Origin: Paenibacillus odorifer
GTDB taxonomy: Bacteria > Bacillota > Bacilli > Paenibacillales > Paenibacillaceae
Assembly: GCF_000758725.1 (NCBI RefSeq)
Contig: NZ_CP009428.1
Coordinates: 3,348,001-3,412,000 of the forward strand
Direction: 5' to 3'
DNA: 64,000 nt
The notes under the pieces are model-generated. The model was not told the origin of the DNA. It was given only the letters and a program-made list of their open reading frames with translations, and ran no database searches. Position 1 is the first letter of the stretch. Every line of letters begins with the position of its first letter. The position numbers and the translations under genes were made by a program. This document shows, one piece after another, positions 1 to 8,875 of this stretch.

Positions 1-1
1 T

Positions 2-280
2 GCGGATCCAACAAGACGAAAACTTCTTCAAATTCTGGCTGATGTTGATGAATTACCTCTGTATGAGATAACGATTCATTTTGAAATGGGTCGTACAGCC
101 GTTTCGAAGCATTTAAATATACTTAAAGATGCTGGTCTCGTAATTGCTCGAAAGGTTGGCAGAGAGACGAGGTATCGGTTGAATGCCAATCCTTTGAAAG
201 AAATTCAAGATTGGGTATCTTTTTATGAAGGATTCTGGAAGCAAAGAATTGATAAATTAAAACTTATATTGGAGGAATAA
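2..280 (+). CDS. ArsR-family transcriptional regulator (5' partial)
   Basis: The reading frame is open from base 2 and the true start lies before the window. The visible part is a winged-helix domain: an N-terminal ADPTRRKLLQIL helix, then a recognition helix with GRTAVSKHLNILKDAGLV, and a wing containing GRETRYRL. This is the ArsR/SmtB fold. No metal-binding cysteine pair is visible in the part present. The stop is 2 bases before the next gene, which encodes an SRPBCC protein. ArsR-SRPBCC pairs of this kind are common in Bacillota, with the regulator controlling its own operon. The ATG at 86 is internal to the domain and is not a likely start. Confidence 0.85.
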   Translation, partial: ADPTRRKLLQILADVDELPLYEITIHFEMGRTAVSKHLNILKDAGLVIARKVGRETRYRLNANPLKEIQDWVSFYEGFWKQRIDKLKLILEE

Positions 281-282
281 CT

Positions 283-699
283 ATGAAACCAGATGTATCA
301 TTAGATTTTCAATTTACAAGTTCGATCGAGAAGGTATGGAATGCTTTAACGGATTCGGATACGCTTGCGAAATGGATCTGGAGTAATGATTTTAAACCCG
401 TCGTTGGTCATAAATTTCAATTCCGTGCTGAGCCAAATGAATGGTGGGATGGAATTGTAGATAGCGAAGTACTCGTCGTGGATGAGCCTCATACGTTATC
501 TTATACTTGGAATAGTGCGGGAGAAAGTACTACTGTTACTTGGACTGTGAGTCAAGATTCAGAGGGGAAGGTTAATCTCCATCTAGATCAATCAGGATTT
601 AGTGAAGAGACGAAAGCCCGCCAAGGAGCCATCGAAGGTGCTAAATATGCTTGGACAAATATGGGTGGTCAGCTCGAAAAGGTATTAGCAGAATTGTAA
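283..699 (+). CDS. SRPBCC/AHSA1-domain protein
   Basis: This is a 138-residue protein of the START-like SRPBCC (activator of Hsp90 ATPase homologue 1) family. It opens with DFQFTSSIEKVWNALTDSDTLAKWIW, the usual first strand and helix of the fold. A W-rich middle follows, and it ends with a long helix (EGAKYAWTNMGGQLEKVLAEL). These proteins form a hydrophobic cavity; the ligand cannot be read from sequence. It is translated directly after the ArsR gene with a good site (TTGGAGGAATAACT) before ATG, so the two form one operon that ends at the hairpin near 709-745. Confidence 0.85.
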   Translation: MKPDVSLDFQFTSSIEKVWNALTDSDTLAKWIWSNDFKPVVGHKFQFRAEPNEWWDGIVDSEVLVVDEPHTLSYTWNSAGESTTVTWTVSQDSEGKVNLHLDQSGFSEETKARQGAIEGAKYAWTNMGGQLEKVLAEL

Positions 700-708
700 T
701 TCAAGAAT

Positions 709-745
709 AGGGCGCTTTTCTGGAACAGGGAAAGTGCCCTTTTTA
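709..745 (+). terminator. Rho-independent terminator
   Basis: GGGCGCTTTTC pairs with GGAAAGTGCCC, allowing G-U pairs, and is followed by TTTTT. It closes the ArsR-SRPBCC operon. Confidence 0.75.
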
Positions 746-801
746 ATGGAATAAATCATGGCAATACTAGATGAAGAGAATGGAGATGAGATGAGCTTAC
801 T

Positions 802-3800
802 ATGAAAATAAATCAATTAATTGCGAACAATATTAACAGATTAGAAACGGTACTGCCAGTGGATGAGTCGTTAGGAATTGCTGGTTTGTCTGGATCTGGT
901 AAAACAACTTTTTGTCAAACGATTGGGGAAGAATCAAAAAAACGTCTCGTTTCCTTATTGCCAAAAGCTGAATACCAGTATTTATTCCCCAATATTATGG
1001 AGACTAATTTCAGTGCGATCAAAATGGAAGCAATGCCCCTTGTTCTTTTTCTTGGTAGGTCATCCATATCTTCAAATCCTCGGTCAACCATTGGCACACA
1101 TACAGGTGTGTTTACTGAAATTCGTGTCACTCTTGCTGAAAAATATAATCTCTCTCCAGAGGTTTTTTCATTTAATAATGAATTAGGTTGGTGTCCTGAT
1201 TGTAAGGGGCGTGGAACTACAAAAAATATCGAGTGTAAAAAGTGTCAAGGAAAACGCTACAATCAAGCAGCTGAACAATATAAAATTGAATTATCGGATC
1301 AAGCACAGAGTATTTCCGATCTAAACGACTTTAGCATCGAAACCATTTTTAAACTAGCAGAAAAGCTTAAGATAAGTGAGGGTAAACAACAAATCCTGAA
1401 AAATATAATCAATATGAATATTGGTTATTTAACATTAAATCGTATTATGGGTACATTGTCAGGCGGAGAATTAACACGACTTTACTTGGCAGAATTTATG
1501 GCAACAAGTGAAAATACCGTGATTATCATTGATGAAATCTCCGTGGGTCTCGATCACCAAACCCTATTGAAGATTTTAGCGGAGATTAAACAATTGGGAT
1601 ATAAAAATCAAATTTGGCTCATTGACCATTCTGACACGGTGCTGGACACAGCGGATAAACACTTGTTCTTTGGACCTGGCAGTGGCAAATATGGCGGGAA
1701 AATTGTTGAGGAATCACCACGTCCTGAGCCCATCAATAAAGAACTAAATCAGGCAGCACCTGCAGAATATTATCAATTTCATGATCTTTATTGTCGTAAT
1801 ATTCAAATGGCCGAGATTCAGATTCCCCAAAATAGGCTGGTAACTTTTACAGGTGAGTCCGGATGTGGTAAATCTACGCTGGTTAATGAATGTATGGTCA
1901 AAGATTTTCTAAAGCGTTATTCCAAAGATAAGCTGGTGATCGTAGGGCAAGATCGAAATCAGTCGATTACCAGTCGCTCGACCGTTGCCACTTTTCTTGA
2001 TATTAAAAGGAAACTGACAAAATACAGTGAGGATATTGATGATATTTTTGAGCGCTCGATTGAAGATATTATTGTTGAACTGCCAAATGAGGACATTGCT
2101 CATAAAAGACTAAGCTTATTGATCAAGCTTGGACTTGGTTATTTGACGTTGGAGCGAAAAACACAGTCCTTATCCACGGGTGAATTTCAATGTGTCCATT
2201 TAGTTTCTGAGCTGTTTGCGGGCTCAAGAAATCCACATACACTTTTTATTTTTGACGAGCCTTCCAAAGGTTTATCACAAAATATTTTAAATCAATTCAT
2301 TGACAGCATTAGGGACATTTTGCAGGATGAATCTGTCTCCATAATCATGATTGAACATAATTCTTATATGTTAGATAACTCTGATTTTATCGTTGATTTT
2401 GGCAAAAGACAGCTTGCACCTGTGGAGCATCTTGATGTTCTCAGTCATGATGATTATTATCGTCAACAAAACAGTGCAGATAGCGTGGCGCCTGCGCACA
2501 TTTCTTCAACACTCCAGCAACAAAATGGAATTGCCTATTTAAAAGAAGATCAGATCGCCTATTTTAAAAATGCAGAGAACATCTATAAAGGTGGCATATT
2601 AAAAAGCTTATCCTCCATGGCCCGCCTGATTTATGGTGAATATGAATCGGATACGATTGCACCTGTCATCGCCATTGATCTGGAACGACACTTGTATAGT
2701 CAGTTTACTTTCCTTTATGAAATGGGTGGCTTGATCAACCATATTGTGGCAGCGCATCCCACTAATAAGGATACAAAAAGCTTTGATTTCTATCAATCAG
2801 ACAATCATTGTCCAAGCTGTAAGGGCCGCCGTGTGATTGAAGAATTTGATTTTGATATTGTACTTCAGGACAAGAACGTCCCCTTTTGGGACGGCTCATT
2901 ACATCCAGATGCGATGGAGATTCTGAAATTCTATCAATTACCAAAAATAAAATTCATCTTTGATGAGTTAAAGAATGAGCTCGGACAAGATATTAGCAAA
3001 AGTTATAATGAGATGACAGAAGCTGAAAAACACACCTTTTTATACGGGTATTGGGAAAAGTCCTTCTATGATAAAGCAGCTAAAGCCTCGAGAACTTGGG
3101 AAGGCTTTAATACCATTATCGGGAACTATATGGTCATTTCGAAATCAATTATTAAAGAGCATATTAAAGCGTCCAAAAAAATGATTACTTGTCCAATCTG
3201 TCAAGGAACGGTGTTAAATCATCATAAAAAGCTTAAATTCGGCGACACTGATATTCGCGAGATTATTGGGATGCCCCTTGATCAAGTCATTAGCACCGTT
3301 GGTGAATTACAGGTACTAGAAAAAATGAAAGCCATCGTGGGCGGAGATATGGTTTTGACAGAAGAGGTCTCTCTATTACCCAGGGAATCACAAGTCGCAC
3401 TAAAAATGCTTGAACTAGAGTTAGGAAGTTTTGCGCAATATGAAATGGTGTTACAAAATGCCTTGCCATTCTGGGACAGCATTAGCAGCAGTATCGAATC
3501 CATCAGCAGGAAAAACCGGATTACGATCTGTGATTTTGCCAATATCCACGAAACAAGAGAAAATATCATAGATAAGTATTTCACTAATGGAAAATATAAA
3601 AAGCTGACTTATGTCTATGAAGCGTTTGGTTACAAAAAAATCGTCACCTTAATTAATAAGATTAAAGCAAGCCATCCATGTCCATTCTGTAAAGGGAAAA
3701 AAGTTATTTCGGAAGATGGACTTCATGATGGCGTATATAAATTAACGATTCCTTGTGTAAGTTGTTATGCGAGTGGCATCAATGATGAAGGGCGTAAGGA

Positions 3801-3966
3801 AGTCGTTGAAGGTATAGATGTGCAAACTTGGCTAACGGGTAAAATAAGTGACGTTGTTTCTAAAAGCTTAAACATTGAGGCTGTAGCTGATATTCCAATT
3901 TTCAATCGTATTCGTGAGTTGAATAAACAAGAGATGATGGCAGTTTACCAATTTCTTGAGCAATAG
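802..3966 (+). CDS. UvrA-like ABC ATPase with an extra C-terminal UvrA-like module
   Basis: This is a 1054-residue relative of the excision-repair damage sensor UvrA. Module 1 has Walker A at 28-36 (GLSGSGKTT), a zinc knuckle C131/C134/C145/C148, signature LSGGE at 219-223 and an IIIDE Walker B. Module 2 has Walker A at about 351-358 (GESGCGKS), an altered signature LSTGE at 457-461 and FIFDEPS. Both are shorter than in canonical UvrA (about 940 residues in all) because the usual UvrB-binding insertion is missing between Walker A and signature. The last 500 or so residues carry CPSC (670), CPIC (797), CPFC (960) and CVSC (985). The stretch 670-840 reads like that missing insertion, but no Walker A is seen. 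Known relatives act in repair or drug self-protection; its role here is unknown. Confidence 0.8.
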   Translation: MKINQLIANNINRLETVLPVDESLGIAGLSGSGKTTFCQTIGEESKKRLVSLLPKAEYQYLFPNIMETNFSAIKMEAMPLVLFLGRSSISSNPRSTIGTHTGVFTEIRVTLAEKYNLSPEVFSFNNELGWCPDCKGRGTTKNIECKKCQGKRYNQAAEQYKIELSDQAQSISDLNDFSIETIFKLAEKLKISEGKQQILKNIINMNIGYLTLNRIMGTLSGGELTRLYLAEFMATSENTVIIIDEISVGLDHQTLLKILAEIKQLGYKNQIWLIDHSDTVLDTADKHLFFGPGSGKYGGKIVEESPRPEPINKELNQAAPAEYYQFHDLYCRNIQMAEIQIPQNRLVTFTGESGCGKSTLVNECMVKDFLKRYSKDKLVIVGQDRNQSITSRSTVATFLDIKRKLTKYSEDIDDIFERSIEDIIVELPNEDIAHKRLSLLIKLGLGYLTLERKTQSLSTGEFQCVHLVSELFAGSRNPHTLFIFDEPSKGLSQNILNQFIDSIRDILQDESVSIIMIEHNSYMLDNSDFIVDFGKRQLAPVEHLDVLSHDDYYRQQNSADSVAPAHISSTLQQQNGIAYLKEDQIAYFKNAENIYKGGILKSLSSMARLIYGEYESDTIAPVIAIDLERHLYSQFTFLYEMGGLINHIVAAHPTNKDTKSFDFYQSDNHCPSCKGRRVIEEFDFDIVLQDKNVPFWDGSLHPDAMEILKFYQLPKIKFIFDELKNELGQDISKSYNEMTEAEKHTFLYGYWEKSFYDKAAKASRTWEGFNTIIGNYMVISKSIIKEHIKASKKMITCPICQGTVLNHHKKLKFGDTDIREIIGMPLDQVISTVGELQVLEKMKAIVGGDMVLTEEVSLLPRESQVALKMLELELGSFAQYEMVLQNALPFWDSISSSIESISRKNRITICDFANIHETRENIIDKYFTNGKYKKLTYVYEAFGYKKIVTLINKIKASHPCPFCKGKKVISEDGLHDGVYKLTIPCVSCYASGINDEGRKEVVEGIDVQTWLTGKISDVVSKSLNIEAVADIPIFNRIRELNKQEMMAVYQFLEQ

Positions 3967-4002
3967 AGTTTAGTTTTCTCAAAAAGACGATATAGAAAAG
4001 TA

Positions 4003-4036
4003 ACGCATCGAGTCCATAGACCCGATGCGTTTTTTT
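4003..4036 (+). terminator. Terminator after the UvrA-like gene
   Basis: ACGCATCG pairs with CGATGCGT across a 12-base loop and is followed by a run of T. It lies between convergent genes; the T-run favours plus-strand use. Confidence 0.8.
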
Positions 4037-4430
4037 ACAATTGATTATAAAGCTTACCATCAACAGGTTCTAACCATTCTGTTTCTCCGGGTGAAATGGC
4101 TAAGTGAACAAACCAGCTGTCTTTTGTAGCACCATGCCAATGTTTTACGTTCGCTGGAATATTCACAACATCCCCGGTTTGGAGGAATTGAGCTGGTTTG
4201 CCTTCTTCTTGATACCAACCCTCACCACCGGTAACTAATAATACTTGTCCGATTTTATGGGAGTGCCAGTTATTGCGAGCTCCCGGGGCAAAGGTTACGT
4301 TCCCAATAGGCGCATTCAAAGGTGTCGCGTCAGTATAAATCATCTGCAAGTATGCATCACCTATAAAATTAGCTTCAACCTTTTGTCCGAGTGGAAAGAT
4401 AGTACTGTTGCTTAGTTGCTCATTAGCCAT
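4035..4430 (-). CDS. Small cupin-domain protein
   Basis: This is a 131-residue single-domain cupin. Motif 1 is PGARNNWHSHKIGQ, giving the HxH metal pair. A turn GDVVNIPANVKHWHGA supplies the second motif with a further histidine. Such proteins resemble the cupin (R)-mandelonitrile-lyase and quercetinase-like family; the substrate is unknown. The start was set at the ATG whose plus-strand complement ends at 4430, because GAGG lies about 9 bases before it. The upstream in-frame ATG at 4475 has no such site. It is divergent from a MerR gene and is served by a MerR-type promoter at 4539-4569. This suggests induction by an electrophile or similar stress (inference). Confidence 0.8.
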   Translation of the reverse strand: MANEQLSNSTIFPLGQKVEANFIGDAYLQMIYTDATPLNAPIGNVTFAPGARNNWHSHKIGQVLLVTGGEGWYQEEGKPAQFLQTGDVVNIPANVKHWHGATKDSWFVHLAISPGETEWLEPVDGKLYNQL

Positions 4431-4538
4431 AATAAAAAACCTCTTTCGTTTAATTTTTATAAATTTCTTTGGCAATATTAAATGCCGCCCAAGCTTTAGG
4501 CCACCCTACATAAAACGAAATTAACTGCTTCAAAATGA

Positions 4539-4569
4539 AGTATAGACCTTAAAGTACACTTTAAGGCAA
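4539..4569 (-). promoter_or_regulatory. MerR-type promoter/operator for the cupin gene
   Basis: On the minus strand TTGCCT (-35) and TATACT (-10) are separated by exactly 19 bases. The spacer is largely filled by an inverted repeat, CCTTAAAGT-AC-ACTTTAAGG (4547-4566, plus strand). An overlong 19-base spacer with a central dyad is the hallmark of promoters activated by MerR proteins through DNA distortion. The cognate regulator is presumably the divergent gene at 4665. Confidence 0.7.
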
Positions 4570-4664
4570 GCCATAAAAATGGATTCATACTCCGACATTT
4601 GGTTTTTTATTAGTTTAAGTATATCCTTTGGATAGAAACAAAATTAGAAATGGAGGTGGGGATC

Positions 4665-5057
4665 ATGCCTTATTCCATTGGAGAATTTGCAGAAATCGTC
4701 GGTGTTAACAAGAGCACGCTCAGATATTACGAAATGGAAGGATTACTTACTCCACATCGAAGTGACAATAATTTACGCGAATATACAGATCAGGATATAG
4801 GTTGGGTTCAATTTTTACTTCATTTAAAAGATTCAGGAATGACGATGGCAGAATTGAAGCAATATACCGAGTGGCGGGCTATGGGGGACGAGACAATTCC
4901 TGAACGGAAAAATTTACTTGAACAGCGTAAGCAACAAGTGGAACAAGAAATTAAGGCATTGCAACAAAACTTAGATATACTGAACCGTAAAATTGTATTT
5001 TATAATGATCAACTAACGGGGAATAAATACGAATTCGTCCTTTATCACAATGAATAG
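4665..5057 (+). CDS. MerR-family transcriptional regulator
   Basis: This is a 130-residue regulator. The MerR helix-turn-helix is at residues 1-40 (YSIGEFAEIVGVNKSTLRYYEMEGLL), followed by the wing (NNLREYTDQDI) and the long dimer helix, ending in a coiled coil (about 80-115). No cysteine cluster for metal is present, so it belongs with the small aldehyde/redox-type MerR proteins. An upstream in-frame ATG at 4650 overlaps the ribosome site GGAGGTGGGG, so the ATG at 4665 is the better start. It is divergent from the cupin gene, with the 4547-4566 dyad between them, and ends at a strong shared terminator. Confidence 0.85.
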   Translation: MPYSIGEFAEIVGVNKSTLRYYEMEGLLTPHRSDNNLREYTDQDIGWVQFLLHLKDSGMTMAELKQYTEWRAMGDETIPERKNLLEQRKQQVEQEIKALQQNLDILNRKIVFYNDQLTGNKYEFVLYHNE

Positions 5058-5096
5058 ATATCACATCAAGAAGAAAAGTAGATTCCTAACAAGTTA

Positions 5097-5146
5097 AGAG
5101 GCAGATGAACAACCTTTGATAATCAAAAGTTGTTCATCTGCCTCTT
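5097..5146. terminator. Long bidirectional terminator between convergent MerR genes
   Basis: A 24-base arm beginning AGAGGCAGATGAACAAC pairs with its complement with a single mismatch around a 2-3 base loop. It lies between two convergent MerR genes and can serve both. Confidence 0.8.
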
Positions 5147-5148
5147 GT

Positions 5149-5550
5149 TCATGATTTTGTCCATTTAGCTGGATTCGTGTCATCCGGGATTACCTGATTG
5201 ATAATATCTAGATAATGATTGGCTTTGTCTTCCATATATTTGACTTTAAGTTTGGCCTCTTCCAACTGAGCTGCAGCAGCGGCTTTATACTCCATTATGA
5301 TTTGATAACGATCGTGGATGGTAGAATCGCCTAGTAAACACAAGTCTACATAGCTTTTAATGTCTTCTACTGACATCCCACATTGTTTGAGATATTTTAC
5401 ACCTGTTAGCCAATTAATGGAGTCATCATCAAAAAGACGAATGTTATTTTTGTCCCGTTGTATCGTTGGAACTAAACCCTTATCCGTATAATAACGGATG
5501 GTATGTTCAGTCAAACCCAGTAGTTTGGCAACTTCCTTCACAGTATACAT
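5149..5550 (-). CDS. MerR-family transcriptional regulator (aldo/keto reductase partner)
   Basis: This 133-residue MerR protein starts with YTVKEVAKLLGLTEHTIRYYTDKGL (HTH, 2-26). The wing (NNIRLFDDDSI) and a coiled-coil dimer helix with an alanine-rich stretch at about 85-120 follow. It resembles the small MerR regulators paired with aldo/keto reductases in Bacillota. The start is the ATG preceded by AGGAGGAATTACA; an upstream in-frame ATG at 5592 has no such site. It is divergent from the reductase gene at 5674, whose promoter has a MerR-type 19-base spacer. It is a second, sequence-distinct MerR unit directly next to the one at 4665. Confidence 0.85.
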   Translation of the reverse strand: MYTVKEVAKLLGLTEHTIRYYTDKGLVPTIQRDKNNIRLFDDDSINWLTGVKYLKQCGMSVEDIKSYVDLCLLGDSTIHDRYQIIMEYKAAAAAQLEEAKLKVKYMEDKANHYLDIINQVIPDDTNPAKWTKS

Positions 5551-5595
5551 TGTAATTCCTCCTTGAAAATGGATGCGAAAAGAACTCAGCATCGC

Positions 5596-5626
5596 TTGAC
5601 TTCGTGTTACTCGAACCTGTTAGGCT
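5596..5626 (+). promoter_or_regulatory. MerR-type promoter/operator of the aldo/keto reductase
   Basis: TTGACT (-35), a 19-base spacer and TAGGCT (-10) are visible. The spacer holds the dyad TTCGTGT-ACTCGAA (one mismatch). This is the classic geometry of MerR-activated promoters. It points at the reductase gene 47 bases downstream, and the divergent MerR protein is the likely activator. Confidence 0.7.
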
Positions 5627-5658
5627 AATTATTGTAATCTTAATCACAGAACATGTAA

Positions 5659-6525
<867 letters not shown>

Positions 6526-6542
6526 CATTTGTATAGCACATC

Positions 6543-6597
6543 CAAGGGGTGCCCTAAAAGCCATGAAAAGGCTAAGGGGCACCCTTATTTTATAAAC
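6543..6597 (+). terminator. Terminator after aldo/keto reductase
   Basis: AAGGGGTGCCC and GGGCACCCTT form the outer stem, with an inner AGCC/GGCT pairing, followed by ATTTTAT. Confidence 0.7.
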
Positions 6598-6754
6598 CAG
6601 ATCTAACTCCAAAACTTTATTGAGGAGATGATAATCTACTTGAGTAATCATATTGCATGATCCGGTCGAGATATTACATTCTCATTTATCCGTTTATTAA
6701 TTATATTGAAGCTGTATTCGTTTAAAAAATCCCAGAGTAAAGGAGAAATTACTT

Positions 6755-8713
6755 TTGAGAAGAGAACTGAGGAAGGTTTTGTCTTTTTTGTTGGTTTTAG
6801 TGACAGTGGTTGGCACAGGGATTAGCTTTGATGGTAATATTGTAAACGCTTTCGGACCTAATGTCTTATATGTACCACCAGCAGATTCACCATCCTATGG
6901 GGCTTTATCACCTAGGGCAATCCAGCTTAAATATAGTGGCATCAACAATAATAAAATGTATGCTACATTTGAACAAACCTCTAATACCACACCTGTTTTC
7001 CCTATTTATGAAAGCGTTGACAATGGTGTCACTTGGAATCAGGTTGGAGAAGTGGAGGATACTCAAAACGGTTGGGGAATGTTAAATTGCCCTGAATTGT
7101 TTGAACTCCCCCAATCTTTAGGTAACATGCCTGCGGGTACTATGCTTCTTGCAGGAAATTCTGTGCCAAGCAACAAAGCAGCTACCAAGTTGGAATTATA
7201 TAAAAGCAATGATTTAGGTAGAACATGGACATATGTAAGCACCATTGCTGAAGGTGGACGAAACGATATTGGTTACGATCCCATTTGGGAGCCTTTCTTT
7301 TTGGTTCACAACAACAAACTCATTGTTTATTATTCAGATGAACGTGATCCAGCCCATGCCCAGAAGTTAGTTCATCAGACTACGTTGGAGGGCACGAACT
7401 GGGGACCTGTGGTAGTTGATGTGGCATTTGCAGACAGTAAATTACGTCCAGGAATGCCTACAATCGCTAAGCTGGGCAATGGTAATTACGCAATGACCTA
7501 TGAGATGGTCGGATACCCGGGCGTGCCCAATTATTTGAAAATTTCAGCAGATCCTGAGAGCTGGAATCCAACTGAAGTAGGAACTCTTGTAGGGTACGGA
7601 GGAAGTCCCTATATATCTGCTTTGGGAGATGGGAGACTCGTATTAAACGTTGCAGGAAAAAAAGAAGTGCTGATCAACTCTTCTAGAGTGGATGCATCCG
7701 GCAGCTGGGTTCCATATAATCCACCCGTAGACGCAGGGTATAACCGCCAACTACTGCCGCTTAGCAATGGCCGCTTATTTATCCCACAAGCCGGATTTTT
7801 TAGTGGGAAAAACACGGTGAAATACGGTGATATGTCCGTAGGTTACTACAAATTAATTAATGTGAAGAGTGGGAAGGCTTTAGGTGTATTGGAAGGCGGA
7901 ACTGCGAATGGCAATCCGCTCGTGCAATGGAGCAGTGGGACTAATTCCTTGGATCAATATTGGCTCATTTCCACTGCGGAAAGTGGTTATGCTCCTAACG
8001 GTTACAAATCCATTGTGAATGCAAAGAGTGGTAAGGTCGCCGGAATATTAGAAGGATCAACAACAGAAGGAGCCAAAGCCGTATTATGGACTGAAAACAA
8101 TTCCGATGACCAGCAGTGGACTTTACAAGCCTCTGGTAACTACTACAAGATTGTTAACCGTAACAGTGGTCAGACGTTAGGTATAGCGCAGGGTTCTACT
8201 GAAGAGGGTGCCCAAGTTATACAGCAGGCTGATGCAGGCAGCACTGATCAGCTGTGGGAGTTGGTTCCAGATGAAGGACATATTATGGTGGACAGTTATC
8301 GATTGGTTAATGAGAACAGTGGTAAAGTGTTGGGTATCTATCAGGGTTCGATGGCAGATGGAGGGAAGGCGGTTCAGTGGACCAGCGGAATTTCATCATA
8401 TGACCAAAATTGGTTTGTAGTCAGCACAGCTGATGGTTATACGAAACTGGTCAATACTAATAGTCGTAAAAACCTGGGCATTTTAGGAGGTTCATTAGCT
8501 AACGGTGCTCAAAGTGTTCAATGGAATGATAACGGATCGAATGACCAGCAGTGGACTTTGGAGTCCTCAGGTGAGTTTTACAATATTATTAATCGTAACA
8601 GTGGAAAAGTTCTGGCAGTAGATCAGGGTTCAACGACAGAGGGTGGAAATATTATTCAAGCAAATAATACAGGTTCTGCTAGCCAGCACTGGAAACTAGT
8701 CACGAATAGATAA
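6755..8713 (+). CDS. Secreted sialidase-like propeller protein with six ricin-type lectin repeats
   Basis: This 652-residue protein is exported: a signal peptide covers about residues 1-31. Residues 35-360 look like a six-bladed sialidase-type propeller with Asp-boxes SVDNGVTW (87-94) and SNDLGRTW (151-158). From 364 to the end run six repeats of about 47 residues, each of the form NxxSGKxLGxxxGSxxxGxxxxxW then Q-W. Six repeats make two ricin-B (CBM13-like) trefoils. The catalytic arginine triad of true sialidases is not evident. GH93 exo-arabinanases share this propeller, and arabinose genes lie 17 kb away, so an arabinan or other plant-glycan target is plausible but unproven. The start is TTG at 6755, with AAAGGAG 8-10 bases upstream. 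Confidence 0.75.
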   Translation: MRRELRKVLSFLLVLVTVVGTGISFDGNIVNAFGPNVLYVPPADSPSYGALSPRAIQLKYSGINNNKMYATFEQTSNTTPVFPIYESVDNGVTWNQVGEVEDTQNGWGMLNCPELFELPQSLGNMPAGTMLLAGNSVPSNKAATKLELYKSNDLGRTWTYVSTIAEGGRNDIGYDPIWEPFFLVHNNKLIVYYSDERDPAHAQKLVHQTTLEGTNWGPVVVDVAFADSKLRPGMPTIAKLGNGNYAMTYEMVGYPGVPNYLKISADPESWNPTEVGTLVGYGGSPYISALGDGRLVLNVAGKKEVLINSSRVDASGSWVPYNPPVDAGYNRQLLPLSNGRLFIPQAGFFSGKNTVKYGDMSVGYYKLINVKSGKALGVLEGGTANGNPLVQWSSGTNSLDQYWLISTAESGYAPNGYKSIVNAKSGKVAGILEGSTTEGAKAVLWTENNSDDQQWTLQASGNYYKIVNRNSGQTLGIAQGSTEEGAQVIQQADAGSTDQLWELVPDEGHIMVDSYRLVNENSGKVLGIYQGSMADGGKAVQWTSGISSYDQNWFVVSTADGYTKLVNTNSRKNLGILGGSLANGAQSVQWNDNGSNDQQWTLESSGEFYNIINRNSGKVLAVDQGSTTEGGNIIQANNTGSASQHWKLVTNR

Positions 8714-8728
8714 AATATCATGTATCAA

Positions 8729-8768
8729 AAAGTCATCGGCCTTAAACTAAGGGTGATGGCTTTTTTAT
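8729..8768 (+). terminator. Terminator
   Basis: AAAGTCATCGGCCTT pairs, with G-U pairs, with AAGGGTGATGGCTTT and is followed by TTTTTT. Confidence 0.75.
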
Positions 8769-8875
8769 CGAAATAAGCCTTGAATGACTAAATCGTCACC
8801 TTCAGTGTCACTGGAATGTCACCTTGGAGAGATATACTATTTCCATCGACATATGGAGGGAATTGTGAAGTTATT

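Noticed and set aside
6755..7840. True GH33 sialidase
   Set aside because: Asp-boxes are present, but the arginine triad and the FRIP-like start were not found; only the fold is claimed.
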